DNA of 54,014 nucleotides from Burkholderiales bacterium UBA4615 (GCA_002386465.1 DGIT01000140.1:275-54288), one strand, 5' to 3'; positions 25,473 through 35,155 are shown, counted from the stretch's first letter. The notes: generated by a model not told the origin, from the sequence alone. Translations and numbers: made by a program.

Positions 25473-25884
25473 TCGACAGGCGATTGCCACGACGCAGCAA
25501 GAGCATGTCGGCCAGGGCGGGATCGGTGCGCAACTCGGTCAGTCCGATGAGCCGCGTCTTGCGCTCAGCCCGTACATCCAGCAGCAACCAGCGCGGCGAC
25601 TCGGGCTTGGAGGCAGCATCGAAATACGGTGAGCGGGCATCGAACTGCGTCGGGTCCGGTCGCACACCCGAAGCCACGCGGGCAACGCCTGCAATGCCTG
25701 GCTCGGCACAACTCGAGTGATAAAACAGCACGCCATCGCCCACGCGCATCGCATCGCGCATGAAATTGCGCGCCTGGTAATTGCGCACCCCGGTCCAGGG
25801 CACCGTACGATTTGGCGCGGTGAGCGCGTCATCGATTGAGCACTCCTGCGGCTCGGACTTCATTAGCCAGTATTGAGCGGCCAT
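25423..25884 (-). CDS. EVE-domain protein
   Basis: A 153-residue protein that is essentially one EVE domain (PUA-like fold; family members bind modified bases or RNA). It begins YWLMKSEP and has the WTGVRNYQARNFMRDAMRVGD segment and LFYHSSCAEPGIAGVARV, all typical of the family. Its last 50 bases overlap the convergent kinase gene. Molecular role in bacteria is not established. Confidence 0.88.
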   Translation of the reverse strand: MAAQYWLMKSEPQECSIDDALTAPNRTVPWTGVRNYQARNFMRDAMRVGDGVLFYHSSCAEPGIAGVARVASGVRPDPTQFDARSPYFDAASKPESPRWLLLDVRAERKTRLIGLTELRTDPALADMLLLRRGNRLSITPVEPAHWTRILSLA

Positions 25885-25991
25885 GACCCACGCGTGCGTT
25901 GCAATTGACTACGCATGGTAACGCGCCAGCGCGCAGGCGGATCGGATCGCTCATCAGTTAAACAGGCACCTGATCGGCCTGTGCGAAGGAC

Positions 25992-26651
25992 TTAGGTCTT
26001 AGGACAACCCACTGTCTGAGTCACCAGGATCTCCTGATCCGTGCCCATCTGCATCGCCTGACTGAGCGCTGCGCGATCGAACCAGGCACGGACAACTGTT
26101 GAGAGCCCCACCGAGGCGCAGTACAGGTAGACGTTCTGACAGATGGCACCGGCCGCCACGTACGCATAAGCCTGGCGCTGAGCAGCGGGAACGAGGCTCA
26201 TGCGACGGTAATCGGCCACAAGGATCAGATCCAAAGCAGCGTGGTCGACAAAGTCCTGATAGCCGGTCACGCGACGGACATCTTGTTGGACCGTGGCGCG
26301 CAATCGATGGCCAACAGGCTCGTAGAGGAACAGCCCGTTCGGTAACGCCACATAGAGATCGAGTTCCTGCGCATTCATGGCACTGGGTGCGGTATGCCCC
26401 TGATCCTTCGCACGGTTGATGCCGTTTGCAGCCCACAGCAGATCGGACAGCTGCTGAGCATCCAGCGCTGCCTCTGAAAAGCTGCGCTGAGACTGGCGCT
26501 TACTCAACGCCTGCATCAGGGGCAGACCCCCCTGAAGGCTTGGTGCAGGCAACCGTGGCGCCAGACCCGCAGGCGGCTCAGGCGCGGCAGGTTTGACTTG
26601 ACCCATCAGACCGAGCGCCAATTTTGTCAGCGTTCCGGTGTGCAGACTCAT
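25992..26651 (-). CDS. Nitroreductase-family (SagB-like) oxidoreductase
   Basis: A 219-residue FMN-dependent nitroreductase-fold protein, closest in pattern to the SagB/ThcOx branch. It has LPLMQALSKRQSQRSFSE, LSDLLWAANGINR, APSAMNAQELDLYV, and a C-terminal CQNVYLYCASVGLSTVVRAWFD segment. ATG 26651 (MSLHTG) is the most likely start; the frame runs 23 codons further. No azoline-peptide precursor or cyclodehydratase is adjacent, so a stand-alone reductase is likely. Confidence 0.8.
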   Translation of the reverse strand: MSLHTGTLTKLALGLMGQVKPAAPEPPAGLAPRLPAPSLQGGLPLMQALSKRQSQRSFSEAALDAQQLSDLLWAANGINRAKDQGHTAPSAMNAQELDLYVALPNGLFLYEPVGHRLRATVQQDVRRVTGYQDFVDHAALDLILVADYRRMSLVPAAQRQAYAYVAAGAICQNVYLYCASVGLSTVVRAWFDRAALSQAMQMGTDQEILVTQTVGCPKT

Positions 26652-26768
26652 GGCAAGGCCCCTGTTCAATGATGCGCGCGCTGCGAGATGTGATCCTAAG
26701 TAGGCCAGCCCTCTGAGCATTGACTGCTCTCACCACAGTGTCACCAGGCGCGCGGTGGTGTGCTTCGA

Positions 26769-26993
26769 TCAGTAGTGCGGCGGCCTCTCATCGCCTGAGG
26801 GGCCGGACGTGGCCGAGCCAGCCTGCTGCACCTGCTCTCGAAGTCGGATCAACTCATGCATGAGCTGATCGATTTGGCGCTGCTGCCCGATCACCACGGC
26901 ATCCAATCGCTCCACCAGATCCTCGGTGAATGCGAGCTTGATTTCGAGTTCGGTCAGACGTGCTTCGGTCTGGCTTTCAGGGTCGGATGTCAT
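26769..26993 (-). CDS. slyX: SlyX-family protein
   Basis: A 74-residue coiled-coil protein. The family pattern is LTELEIKLAFTEDLVERLDAV followed by a Gln-rich heptad region and the C-terminal PPHY, the signature SlyX ending. Function is not known. It starts by an ATGA overlap with the stop of the channel gene. Confidence 0.9.
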   Translation of the reverse strand: MTSDPESQTEARLTELEIKLAFTEDLVERLDAVVIGQQRQIDQLMHELIRLREQVQQAGSATSGPSGDERPPHY

Positions 26994-27436
26994 CGGTTCC
27001 AGTCCTTTTGCATTTCCAGAAAAAGGAACGAGGCTGACCAGGTGATCAGGATCAAGCCGGTGAGCGCTTCGACGCCAGTGAGATAGCGCAGATATCCATG
27101 GGCCACAAGATCACCATAACCGACGGTGGTGAAGGTGATGAAGGACAGGTACGCATAGTCCATCAGTGCCCCATGGCCGGACGGCTCGCCAACCAGTCCA
27201 CCGATCCCCTCCACCCGCAGGGAGATCAGGTAGCCGAGTGCAAACAGCCAGATCTCGATCACATGTGCGATGAAGATAACGCCCACGCCTAACAGCACCC
27301 GGTAGCGCGGCGTGATGCCCACCTCGGGCAGCCTGCGGGCCAGCTGATACAGGACTTCGTAGTGCAGCAGGATCGCGGTCAGCACCAGCACCGAGTTAAA
27401 GGCGAACACCGCCAGAAGCGGAAGCGCAGTGCTCAT
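26990..27436 (-). CDS. Two-TM-type potassium channel-like protein
   Basis: A 148-residue membrane protein with hydrophobic segments near residues 5-25, 45-70 and 118-138 and a pore loop carrying the K+ selectivity filter TVGYGD. It belongs to the bacterial ion-channel family (PF07885). No RCK or cyclic-nucleotide domain is attached. ATG 27436 overlaps the MFS stop as ATGA; the longer frame to 27778 is antisense to the MFS gene and rejected. Confidence 0.85.
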   Translation of the reverse strand: MSTALPLLAVFAFNSVLVLTAILLHYEVLYQLARRLPEVGITPRYRVLLGVGVIFIAHVIEIWLFALGYLISLRVEGIGGLVGEPSGHGALMDYAYLSFITFTTVGYGDLVAHGYLRYLTGVEALTGLILITWSASFLFLEMQKDWNR

Positions 27437-28815
27437 CGATCGGTCTGCGTGACGCCATGGCCACGCGCCGTGCTCGGCTTGGCGCGACGCCCAATGCCGC
27501 GACCACCCAGACCCGGAACGAGCAGAAACAAGGCCAGGCCGCAGGCCGCGCCTGCCGCAGATAACGCAAAGCCGGCGAGGTAGTGGCCGGTCAGGTCGTA
27601 GAGCGCTCCGCTGCCCCACGAACCCAGGGCACCGCCAGTGCCCATGCCGAACAGGACCGCGCCATAGATGCCGCTCTGACGACCGCCCGCGAAATTGCGC
27701 GCTGACAACGTGGCGACCAGTGGCCCACGCGAGCCCTGCATGGTGCCAAAGAGGAGCACGAACGCGCCGATCAGCCACAGGGTCGGAGACTGACTGACGC
27801 CTGCCAGGGCGACCGTGCCGGCAATCGTGGCCCCGTACGAAATCATGGCGACCTTCACTTCTCCGATGCGCTCAGCGAGCACGCCAGCACCGATCATGCC
27901 CACGATCGACACCATGCCCACGGCGCCAAAGATCGCGGCAGCGCGCAACGGCGGCACACCCGACTCCACGAGATACGCCACCACCTGGACCATGACCGCA
28001 TAGGTGCTCAATGACGTGAAAAACATGACGGCAAAGAGCGCCCAGAAGACCGATGTACGCATGGCGCGCGGGATCGTCCACTCGGTGGTCCCCGCGGCAG
28101 CCGCGGCGGCCTTGCGTGCATGCATGACCTGCGGCGAGCCGGCTGCTATGCGTCCCCAGGGTAGCACCAGCACAATCGCCATCGCCACGAAAATGCCCCA
28201 GCCCATGGTGCTGTACGCACCGCGCCAACCCAGTCGGTCAATCAGGCTCTGCGCAATCGGTGCAAAGAGAAAAATGCCCGTTCCGAGCGAGGCTGACAAA
28301 ATGCCCATCGCGGTGGGCAAGCGGGCCTGAAACCAGCGGCTGACCAGACTGCTGGCGGGGACCATGCCGATCATGGACGCGCCGATTGCACTACCCAGCC
28401 CGACCAGCAGATACAGCTGCCACAGCGAGGTGGCCGAGGCCGACAGTACACAGGCCAGCCCGTACAGACCCAGGCCCAGGCCATAGCAGATCCGAGCGCC
28501 CAGTCGGTCGAAGATCATGCCCGCCACAGGCGACACACAACCCAGGCCCAGCATGTACACCGAGTAGATACCGGTCAGCGCGGCGCGATCGACGTTGAAT
28601 TCGCGCGAAATCGGCAACAGAAAAATGGCGAAGGTTTCTCCAATGCCCCGGGACACCAGGCTGATCAGCATGCACACGACCAGCACGCTCAACGCGGCCC
28701 GCTTCGCGGACGCATCCGGCGGCTCAGGAACGGTAGGGGCGCTGAGGGGAGAGAAAGACGGGGGCACACCGGGACGGTACGCCCTAGGCCGCATGATGTG
28801 CAACACAGGTCGCAT
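27433..28815 (-). CDS. MFS transporter
   Basis: A major facilitator of 460 residues with about 12 hydrophobic segments. The loop 2-3 motif is visible as GMIFDRLGARICYGLG, with FQARLPTAMGILSASLGTG later. It most resembles the monocarboxylate/oxalate-formate-antiporter-like branch; the substrate is not evident. In-frame ATGs at 28815 and 28794 are both possible; the first 35 or so residues are hydrophilic and proline-rich. It leads a coupled MFS-channel-slyX run. Confidence 0.85.
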   Translation of the reverse strand: MRPVLHIMRPRAYRPGVPPSFSPLSAPTVPEPPDASAKRAALSVLVVCMLISLVSRGIGETFAIFLLPISREFNVDRAALTGIYSVYMLGLGCVSPVAGMIFDRLGARICYGLGLGLYGLACVLSASATSLWQLYLLVGLGSAIGASMIGMVPASSLVSRWFQARLPTAMGILSASLGTGIFLFAPIAQSLIDRLGWRGAYSTMGWGIFVAMAIVLVLPWGRIAAGSPQVMHARKAAAAAAGTTEWTIPRAMRTSVFWALFAVMFFTSLSTYAVMVQVVAYLVESGVPPLRAAAIFGAVGMVSIVGMIGAGVLAERIGEVKVAMISYGATIAGTVALAGVSQSPTLWLIGAFVLLFGTMQGSRGPLVATLSARNFAGGRQSGIYGAVLFGMGTGGALGSWGSGALYDLTGHYLAGFALSAAGAACGLALFLLVPGLGGRGIGRRAKPSTARGHGVTQTDR

Positions 28816-28893
28816 CAGACTGGAACCGCGTGCCAGCCATCAGGGACTCAAACGGCGCAGCGTGGCCGCGCCGAGAACGCCAAGGCCACTACA

Positions 28894-28931
28894 CCACTCG
28901 CTGGCCGCAGCGATCAGCGACCAGCGAGTGG
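28894..28931 (-). terminator. Hairpin after the choice-of-anchor-I gene
   Basis: CCACTCGCTGG and CCAGCGAGTGG form a perfect 11-bp stem with a 16-base loop, 15 bases after the stop at 28947. No T-tract follows, so it may be a factor-dependent terminator or 3' stabiliser. Confidence 0.5.
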
Positions 28932-28946
28932 CAATGCATCGATGAA

Positions 28947-30596
28947 TCAGTACGTCAGGTTGATCTGCAGCACGCGGGTGGTGCCGCTGATTTCATTGCC
29001 CACCACCAGGAGGGGTTTGCCGTTGGGCGACGAAATGGCCGGAATGAAGGTCAGGCCTTCAGGTCCACGATCGCCGGTGGCCCCGTTGCGCGTGGCGTTG
29101 AAGTAGGTCACAAGCGTGGGCGCTGAGGGTGTCGATACGTCATAGACCATCACACCGCCCACGCGCTCCAGTGCCACGAAGGCATAGGTCTTGATGCCGA
29201 AGCTCGCTGTAATGACCGTCTCAGGCTCGGGGCCCTTCGAAGGGCTGCGGTCGTCCAGGGTGTCATTGTTGTTGCTGGCATTGAACTTGACATTAGACAG
29301 TGCCGTGGTGGCCCTTTCCATCTGGTCACCGGAGTCGTAGACCGGCTTCAGTGCGGCGTCCCAGATCGTGAAGGATCGTCCGCCGAAGCTGTAGAGCTCA
29401 TTGCACTGACCCGCAGCGTTCTTGCCGGTCTGGCCACCGTTAGGCGTGCTCGTGATTCTGAGTCGTCCCAGATTGGAGTCAAAGATCAGGTTGGTGGCAT
29501 CCGGAAAGACAGACGGATCCAGACCGTTCGTGCAATAGGTTCGAACCCGCGTCTCTTCATTGAAGCCAGGCCAGTCGGCGCGTGCATCGCCCTCGTTGGC
29601 AGTGATCAGATAGTTCTTTCCGCCCACCGTGTAGCTGGCAATCCCGTCGGGCAGATACAGCCCCTTGACCTTGGGCTGCACGATCTTGACAGCCGGGGTG
29701 CCGGAGTTGGTGTTGGTCCCGCCATCTTCGTCGCTCACATCCATGCCCATGCCGGCCATGGTGTGGTCCTTCGTGCCCAGCGCACTGACTGCCGTGACTT
29801 TGGCGGTGGCAATGTCCACGGTGGCGATGGCGTTGTTTTCCTGCAGCGTGACCCAAGCCGTGGTGCCATCCGGGGACACGGTGATGTACTCAGGCTCAAG
29901 GTCCTGCGCAGCATTGGCATTCGGACCGAAGATACGCACGCCTGCCGCGCGCAGCTCGGCTTCCTTGCCGATCCAGGCCTTGAAATCGGCCGTGGCCACG
30001 GTGGGGGGTCCGCCGCGGTTGAAACTGATGATGCTGATCGAACCCTCGGGATCAACCGAATCGGCCAGACCGTAGCTGTTCGGCTCGCCTTCGTTGGCCA
30101 CCAGCAACTTCATGCCATCGGGCGTGAAGGTCAGCATGTCAGGCAGCGCTCCGACGGTGACCGTATTCAGGATGGCCAGCGATGCCGCATCGATAAACGC
30201 GACCTTGCCTGCGCTAGTCTTGGGGTTGGCCTGTACAGCAACCGCCACCAAGCCGTCATAGACCGCAACACTGTTGACGCCGTCCCCAATCGAGGAGACC
30301 GAGATCGTCGACACCTTGGTCGGCTTCGTGGGGTCGGCCATGTCCAGCACATCGAGGGTACCGGCAGCGCCGTTCACCACGAACAACCGACGCGTTTTTG
30401 CGTCATAGGCTGTGATCTCTGCAGCGCCCGCTGCACCGCCTTCGTAACTGCCAATAGAGGCCAGGGAGAGCGCAACCGGGGTGGGCTCAACGGGATCGTC
30501 TCCACCACAGGCGGAGATGAACAGCGACAATGAGAGCGTGAGACAGAACAGCGCTGCAAGCAGTGAGACTCGCCGAAAGCGCGTTTCAATTGGCAT
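28947..30596 (-). CDS. Choice-of-anchor-I domain lipoprotein
   Basis: A 549-residue secreted protein. The N-terminus has a signal ending in ISAC, so Cys30 is the likely lipidated residue. The rest is a beta-propeller-like choice-of-anchor-I domain, with repeated segments such as LFVVNGAAGTLDVLDMADP, LVANEGEPNSYG, VTLQENNAIATVDIAT, LITANEGDARADW and GPEGLTFIPA. Such proteins are often annotated as alkaline-phosphatase-like surface proteins, but I see no catalytic motif. It is monocistronic with a hairpin behind it. Confidence 0.82.
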   Translation of the reverse strand: MPIETRFRRVSLLAALFCLTLSLSLFISACGGDDPVEPTPVALSLASIGSYEGGAAGAAEITAYDAKTRRLFVVNGAAGTLDVLDMADPTKPTKVSTISVSSIGDGVNSVAVYDGLVAVAVQANPKTSAGKVAFIDAASLAILNTVTVGALPDMLTFTPDGMKLLVANEGEPNSYGLADSVDPEGSISIISFNRGGPPTVATADFKAWIGKEAELRAAGVRIFGPNANAAQDLEPEYITVSPDGTTAWVTLQENNAIATVDIATAKVTAVSALGTKDHTMAGMGMDVSDEDGGTNTNSGTPAVKIVQPKVKGLYLPDGIASYTVGGKNYLITANEGDARADWPGFNEETRVRTYCTNGLDPSVFPDATNLIFDSNLGRLRITSTPNGGQTGKNAAGQCNELYSFGGRSFTIWDAALKPVYDSGDQMERATTALSNVKFNASNNNDTLDDRSPSKGPEPETVITASFGIKTYAFVALERVGGVMVYDVSTPSAPTLVTYFNATRNGATGDRGPEGLTFIPAISSPNGKPLLVVGNEISGTTRVLQINLTY

Positions 30597-30738
30597 GGTG
30601 TATCCAGAGGGTTGGAGAGTTCAGGCGACCCTCTTGCGAGGACCTTTGACACTTTCCTCAACCGCCATGACAGACACGTTACCCTTGCATGAAGTTTGGT
30701 GTCGTCTGGATGACTGAACGATGACGCGGTACAGGCCC

Positions 30739-31521
30739 TTAGCGTCGGCTCCACAAGGTACGCCCGCCACCGTCATCGATGATGCGCAAAATGCGGCCAT
30801 CGTCGGTCATGCCATAGCGACCGATACGCGTCCACTGACCATTGGCCCGCTCGATAAACAACGACCCGTCACGTGCGCGCCATCGTCCGCGCTCTGCACC
30901 GCCCCCCGCTCCCCCGTCAAACGACCAGCCAGCGCCGCCACCGGCAGCACGTCCACGGGCATACGCCACAGTACCGTCGGCACCCAATGCGAGGAGCTGT
31001 TCCGAAGCCAATGACGCACCCGAGCTCACGATGACATCCTGACTGCTCCAGCGCCCGACGAGCCGGGGATCGCCACCCACCTCGGGCGCATCAGGCACGG
31101 GGGTGCGCGAAGGGGTGCCCGCGCCGGAGGACGCAGACTGCGAGGGCACATTGCTCACACGGCGGAACGCGAGAGGCAGACGCGCTGCCTGCTGTTGCGG
31201 GCCAGCCTCCTGTTCCAGGACAAGGGACATGGAATCCTGACGCACCTGGATTTCAAAGCTGCCCTGTCCTTCGGGGGCGCTCGCCGCGCCTCGCGCGCTG
31301 TCGCCCTGAGCCGTCCCGGAAAGATTGGCAATGAGTCGGCCCCCAGACTCAATGACCCCCGATACGGCGTTGCCACGCACCTGTAAGCGCAGGGTCATTG
31401 ATCCGCCCGGCAATTCGGTCTGCCAGGTTCCAGCGAGCGACTGCGCCCACGCACCGGGGGCCACTGCGAGACAGACCCACATCAGGACCATGCGGACCAG
31501 GCGATTTGGAACTTGAAACAT
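30739..31521 (-). CDS. Exported protein of unknown function
   Basis: A 260-residue protein with a signal peptide ending in PGAWAQ. After it come a beta-rich part starting LAGTWQTELPGGSMTLRLQV, a Ser/Pro linker around 125-150, and a second beta-rich part starting LVGRWSSQDVIVSSG. Both parts look like lipocalin-style GTW/GRW repeats, so two small beta-barrels joined by a linker are possible. I do not recognise a named family. Confidence that it is real rests on the signal peptide and codon bias. Confidence 0.65.
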   Translation of the reverse strand: MFQVPNRLVRMVLMWVCLAVAPGAWAQSLAGTWQTELPGGSMTLRLQVRGNAVSGVIESGGRLIANLSGTAQGDSARGAASAPEGQGSFEIQVRQDSMSLVLEQEAGPQQQAARLPLAFRRVSNVPSQSASSGAGTPSRTPVPDAPEVGGDPRLVGRWSSQDVIVSSGASLASEQLLALGADGTVAYARGRAAGGGAGWSFDGGAGGGAERGRWRARDGSLFIERANGQWTRIGRYGMTDDGRILRIIDDGGGRTLWSRR

Positions 31522-31733
31522 TGGCGCACTCGATGATCAGCTGATCGTCCAGTGTGACGGCGATCACGCATGATGAACAGACCCTGCGTACCAGTACCAA
31601 GCGCCACCTCAGGATCCTCTCGATTCCCCGTGAGACTGCAAGTGAAACGCTGCGCCCAACCCATTAGCGCCCTATGGCAGACTGGCCCGTTGGCGCCAAG
31701 CAGGGCGCGTGCAATACACACAAGGAGACGCAC

Positions 31734-33290
31734 ATGAGCTGGCAACCGGAGCTGGACGAACTCGAACGCCGCAAGGGATTTGCACGTGAAATGGGCGGCG
31801 CAGACAAGGTCAAGCGCCAGCACGATGGCGGGCGGCTCACGGTGCGTGAACGCATCGACGGCATACTGGATGCAGGCTCATTCCGTGAGGTGGGCACGCT
31901 GTCGGGAATTGGCGAATACGACGCCACCAATTCACTCACCGGTGTAACACCTGCCAATTGCGTGTTTGGACGCGGCGAAGTAAACGGCCGTACCGTGGTG
32001 GTGGTCGGTGACGACTTCACCGTCCGTGGCGGCTCAGCCGATGCGTCAATCAGTGCCAAGCCGCTGATGGCCGAAGAGATGGCTCAGGAGTTTCGTCTGC
32101 CGATCGTGCGCATCATCGAAGGTTCGGGCGGCGGTGGCTCGGTGAAGACCATCGAGACCAAAGGTGCGGCCAATCTGCCCGGTGGCGTGGGCGGCACGCG
32201 CGGCTTTTACATGATGACGGCGAATCTGGCGCAGGTGCCGGTGGTCGGCATCGGCCTGGGGTCGGTAGCAGGTCTGGGCGCAGCGCGCCTGGCTTCGAGC
32301 CACTTTTCGATCATGAGCAACAGCTCGGCCATGTTCGTGGCCGGCCCGCCGGTGGTGGCGCGACTGGGCCAGCCACTCACCAAGCAGGAGTTGGGCGGCG
32401 CGGACATCCAGACCCGCAGCGGGGCGATCGACAACGCAGTGGAGACCGAGCAGGAGGCCTTCGAACAGGCGCGCCGCTTCCTGTCGTATCTGCCCTCGTC
32501 AGTGCATGAGACGCCGCCAGTGACCGCATGCACTGATGACACCGAGCGCACCGATGAAATGCTGCTCAAGGTCATTCCGCGCAACCGGCGGCAAATCTAC
32601 AAGGTGCGCCCGATCATCGAGTCGGTCGTCGACCAGGGTTCGTTCTTCGAGATGGGCCGCAATTTCGGGCGCTCGATCGTGGCGGGGCTGGCCCGCTTCG
32701 GCGGACATCCCGTGGTGCTGTTTGCAAGCGACCCGTATCACAACGGCGGCAGCTGGAATGCCGAGACCTGCCAGAAGGTGGTGCGCTTTGCCGACCTGGC
32801 CGAGACCTTCCATTTGCCCGTGGTGTATCTGATGGACTGCCCGGGCTTTCTGATCGGCCTGGAGGCAGAAAAAACCGCGACCATCCGTCATGGCGTGCGC
32901 GCCATGGCCGCGATGAATCAGACCAGCATTCCGTGGTGCACGATCATCATGCGCAATGCCTATGGTGTGGCGGGCGCAGCCCACCAGCCCGGTGCGCGCC
33001 TGTCGCTGCGCTATGCCTGGCCATCGGCCTCATGGGGATCCTTACCCCTTGAGGGGGGCATTGAAGCGGCCTATCGCGCCGATATCGATGCGGCCGACGA
33101 CAAGGCCGCCAAGATGAAGGAAATCGAAGACCGCCTGAACAAGCTGCGCTCGCCGTTCAGATCGGCCGAGAAGTTCTGGGTCGAAGAGATCGTGGACCCA
33201 CGCAAGACGCGCTCGCTGCTGTGCGAATTTGCCCGAATGGCACAACCGGTCCTCACGCCAGGAAAAGTCTCTTTTTCGATGAGACCCTGA
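31734..33290 (+). CDS. Acyl-CoA carboxylase carboxyltransferase (beta) subunit
   Basis: A 518-residue carboxyltransferase of the propionyl/methylcrotonyl/acetyl-CoA carboxylase type. It has RLTVRERIDGILDAGSF, the oxyanion-hole glycines in EGSGGGG and GSVAGLGAA, and YLMDCPGFLIG in the C-terminal half. Start at ATG 31734 has AAGGAG nine bases upstream. No biotin carboxylase, biotin carrier or regulator gene is nearby, so the partner subunit must be elsewhere. Acyl specificity cannot be read off. Confidence 0.85.
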   Translation: MSWQPELDELERRKGFAREMGGADKVKRQHDGGRLTVRERIDGILDAGSFREVGTLSGIGEYDATNSLTGVTPANCVFGRGEVNGRTVVVVGDDFTVRGGSADASISAKPLMAEEMAQEFRLPIVRIIEGSGGGGSVKTIETKGAANLPGGVGGTRGFYMMTANLAQVPVVGIGLGSVAGLGAARLASSHFSIMSNSSAMFVAGPPVVARLGQPLTKQELGGADIQTRSGAIDNAVETEQEAFEQARRFLSYLPSSVHETPPVTACTDDTERTDEMLLKVIPRNRRQIYKVRPIIESVVDQGSFFEMGRNFGRSIVAGLARFGGHPVVLFASDPYHNGGSWNAETCQKVVRFADLAETFHLPVVYLMDCPGFLIGLEAEKTATIRHGVRAMAAMNQTSIPWCTIIMRNAYGVAGAAHQPGARLSLRYAWPSASWGSLPLEGGIEAAYRADIDAADDKAAKMKEIEDRLNKLRSPFRSAEKFWVEEIVDPRKTRSLLCEFARMAQPVLTPGKVSFSMRP

Positions 33291-33379
33291 CGGACTGAGG
33301 CTCCGTTTCGCTCCCGGCACCGACCATCCGGTCGCTGCCGGGGCGACAAGAGGTCTGGCGACAGGCACGGTGTCGGTCC

Positions 33380-35119
33380 ATGACCGTCCTGACCTCGCTG
33401 CGCCTTGCGCGCTGTTACTCCTTCAGTCCAGTCAGCGGCGCGCCATCCTGCCTGCTGCCGGTAGGCATCGCGTGCGCCTTGCTTGCGGGGCCGGCGATCA
33501 GCCAGCCGGTGGCGCCGCAGGTGCCCAATGCAGGCTCGGTGTTTCGGGAGCTGCAGCAAACGCTGCCACCCGTCCTGCGTACACCCGAACCCGCACTCAG
33601 TCCCGCGCCGGCCTCTATACCGACCGTTGGTGCTAGCCCCACGCTGCCCGTGCCCATCACTGTGGTCGAACTGGCAGGAACGCTTCCGGCGGGCGTCGAA
33701 GCAAGCGAAGTCAGCCGCCTGTTGAGCTCACGCGCGCCATTCGATCGGCTCGATGATCTGAAGGCGTTAGCCGCCGAGATCCAGGCCTATGTGCGTGCGC
33801 AGGGCTATCCCCTGGCACAGGTCAGTGTGCCCGCACAGGAAATCACACAGGGAACGGTTCGCCTGCTGTTGACCGTCGGTCAACTGGACGGGCGTGCACT
33901 CGCTGTGAATGGCCAGAAGTTGCGGATACGTGAGGATCGGCTGCGCGAGTATTTCGCTCCGATTGCAGCGCCGCAGCAGGCCTTTCGCCAGACCGATGTC
34001 GAACGCAAGCTGCTGCTGATCAATGACCTGCCGGGTATCCAGGCACGGCTGCAATTGGCGCCTGGCAGCGCACCGGGCCTGGTCTCGGCCAGCCTGCAGG
34101 CGCAGGAAGGGCCAGCGCTCTCGGGCTATGTGCTGCTCGACAACTTCGGCAACGACGAAACCGGGCGCTATCGCGTCACCGCGGCCGCGTACTGGAATGA
34201 CCCGACCCGGGTCGGGGACCAGTTGGGCGCCACGCTGATTGCCACCAACGAGCGTCTGCTGGCGGGTAAGCTCGATTATTTGCGTCCGATCGGCACGGAC
34301 GGCCTGATGCTTGGTGCGTCGCTGCTGAAATCAAATTTCCGCCTGGGCGGCAATCTGGTCGACCTGGGGATTCGCGGCGACACGCTGAGCGCCGAGGCCA
34401 CGCTGGCTTACCCGCTCATCCGGCAGGCACGCTCGAACCTGTGGGTCGGCGCAGGCCTTGCGCGTCGCGAATTCACCACTGAAATGACCGACGTCACCGA
34501 CGAGGTCAAGCGTGTTCAGGTGGGTCGGGCCGGGTTGCGCGGGGATCGGATCGACGATCTGGGTGGTGGCGGATTCTGGAGGTTCAACCTGACAGGACAT
34601 GCCGGTCGGCTGGTACCGATCCAGGGCATGTCGATCACCGACTCCGAGTCATTCAGTAAATGGACTTTTGGGGTGGCCCGCAATCAGCGCATCGCCGATG
34701 GCTGGTCGATCTATGCGAGTTGGTCAGGCCAGCGTACCCGGGACCTGCTTGACGGTTCGGAGCGGTTCCTGCTGGGCGGCGTAGGTGCGGTGCGCGCCTA
34801 CAGCAATACCGCCATCGCGGCCGACAGCGCAGACCTGTTCACGCTGGAAGTGCGCCATGAGTTGGGAGCGGTCTCCACCCTGGGCAATCTGCAGGCGGTG
34901 GCCTTCTATGACATGGGTCGCACACCGCAGGACCCGCAATTCGAGCTTCAGGCCAACCGCATCCAGGGTGCTGGCGTGGCACTTGCGCTGACCCGTGCAG
35001 GTCGATTCCAGACGGTGCTGACGTATGCACACCGCATCGGTCAGTCGACATCGGGTCTGCTGACCGATGACCGTACCAACGGCGGGCGGCTGTGGTTCAG
35101 CCTGCTGGCCCAGTTCTGA
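33380..35119 (+). CDS. TpsB outer-membrane transporter (ShlB/FhaC family)
   Basis: A 579-residue two-partner-secretion pore. The signal peptide is at about 20-41 (ends AISQ), followed by a Pro-rich linker, then POTRA domains (PFDRLDDLKALAAEIQAYVRA and the VRLLLTVGQLDG strand), then a 16-strand barrel. The conserved barrel segment GYVLLDNFGNDETGRYR and the RFLLGGVGAVRAY plug-loop region are present, and it ends in Phe like most outer-membrane barrels. It lies 36 bases upstream of its likely cargo. Confidence 0.92.
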   Translation: MTVLTSLRLARCYSFSPVSGAPSCLLPVGIACALLAGPAISQPVAPQVPNAGSVFRELQQTLPPVLRTPEPALSPAPASIPTVGASPTLPVPITVVELAGTLPAGVEASEVSRLLSSRAPFDRLDDLKALAAEIQAYVRAQGYPLAQVSVPAQEITQGTVRLLLTVGQLDGRALAVNGQKLRIREDRLREYFAPIAAPQQAFRQTDVERKLLLINDLPGIQARLQLAPGSAPGLVSASLQAQEGPALSGYVLLDNFGNDETGRYRVTAAAYWNDPTRVGDQLGATLIATNERLLAGKLDYLRPIGTDGLMLGASLLKSNFRLGGNLVDLGIRGDTLSAEATLAYPLIRQARSNLWVGAGLARREFTTEMTDVTDEVKRVQVGRAGLRGDRIDDLGGGGFWRFNLTGHAGRLVPIQGMSITDSESFSKWTFGVARNQRIADGWSIYASWSGQRTRDLLDGSERFLLGGVGAVRAYSNTAIAADSADLFTLEVRHELGAVSTLGNLQAVAFYDMGRTPQDPQFELQANRIQGAGVALALTRAGRFQTVLTYAHRIGQSTSGLLTDDRTNGGRLWFSLLAQF

Positions 35120-35138
35120 AGACCCAGTTCTGAAGACC
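35109..35138. repeat. 14-bp tandem duplication at the end of tpsB
   Basis: CCCAGTTCTGAAGA occurs twice in direct succession (35109-35122 and 35123-35136) and a third copy begins (CC). The unit contains the tpsB stop codon, so the stop is duplicated downstream of itself. This looks like a slippage event. Confidence 0.85.
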
Positions 35139-35155
35139 ATAAGGCTCAAGCCATC

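Noticed and set aside
30661..30700. A single CTGTCAT-like Pho-box half site upstream of the choice-of-anchor-I gene
   Set aside because: Only one half matches on the minus strand; the second half-site at 11 bp is not convincing.
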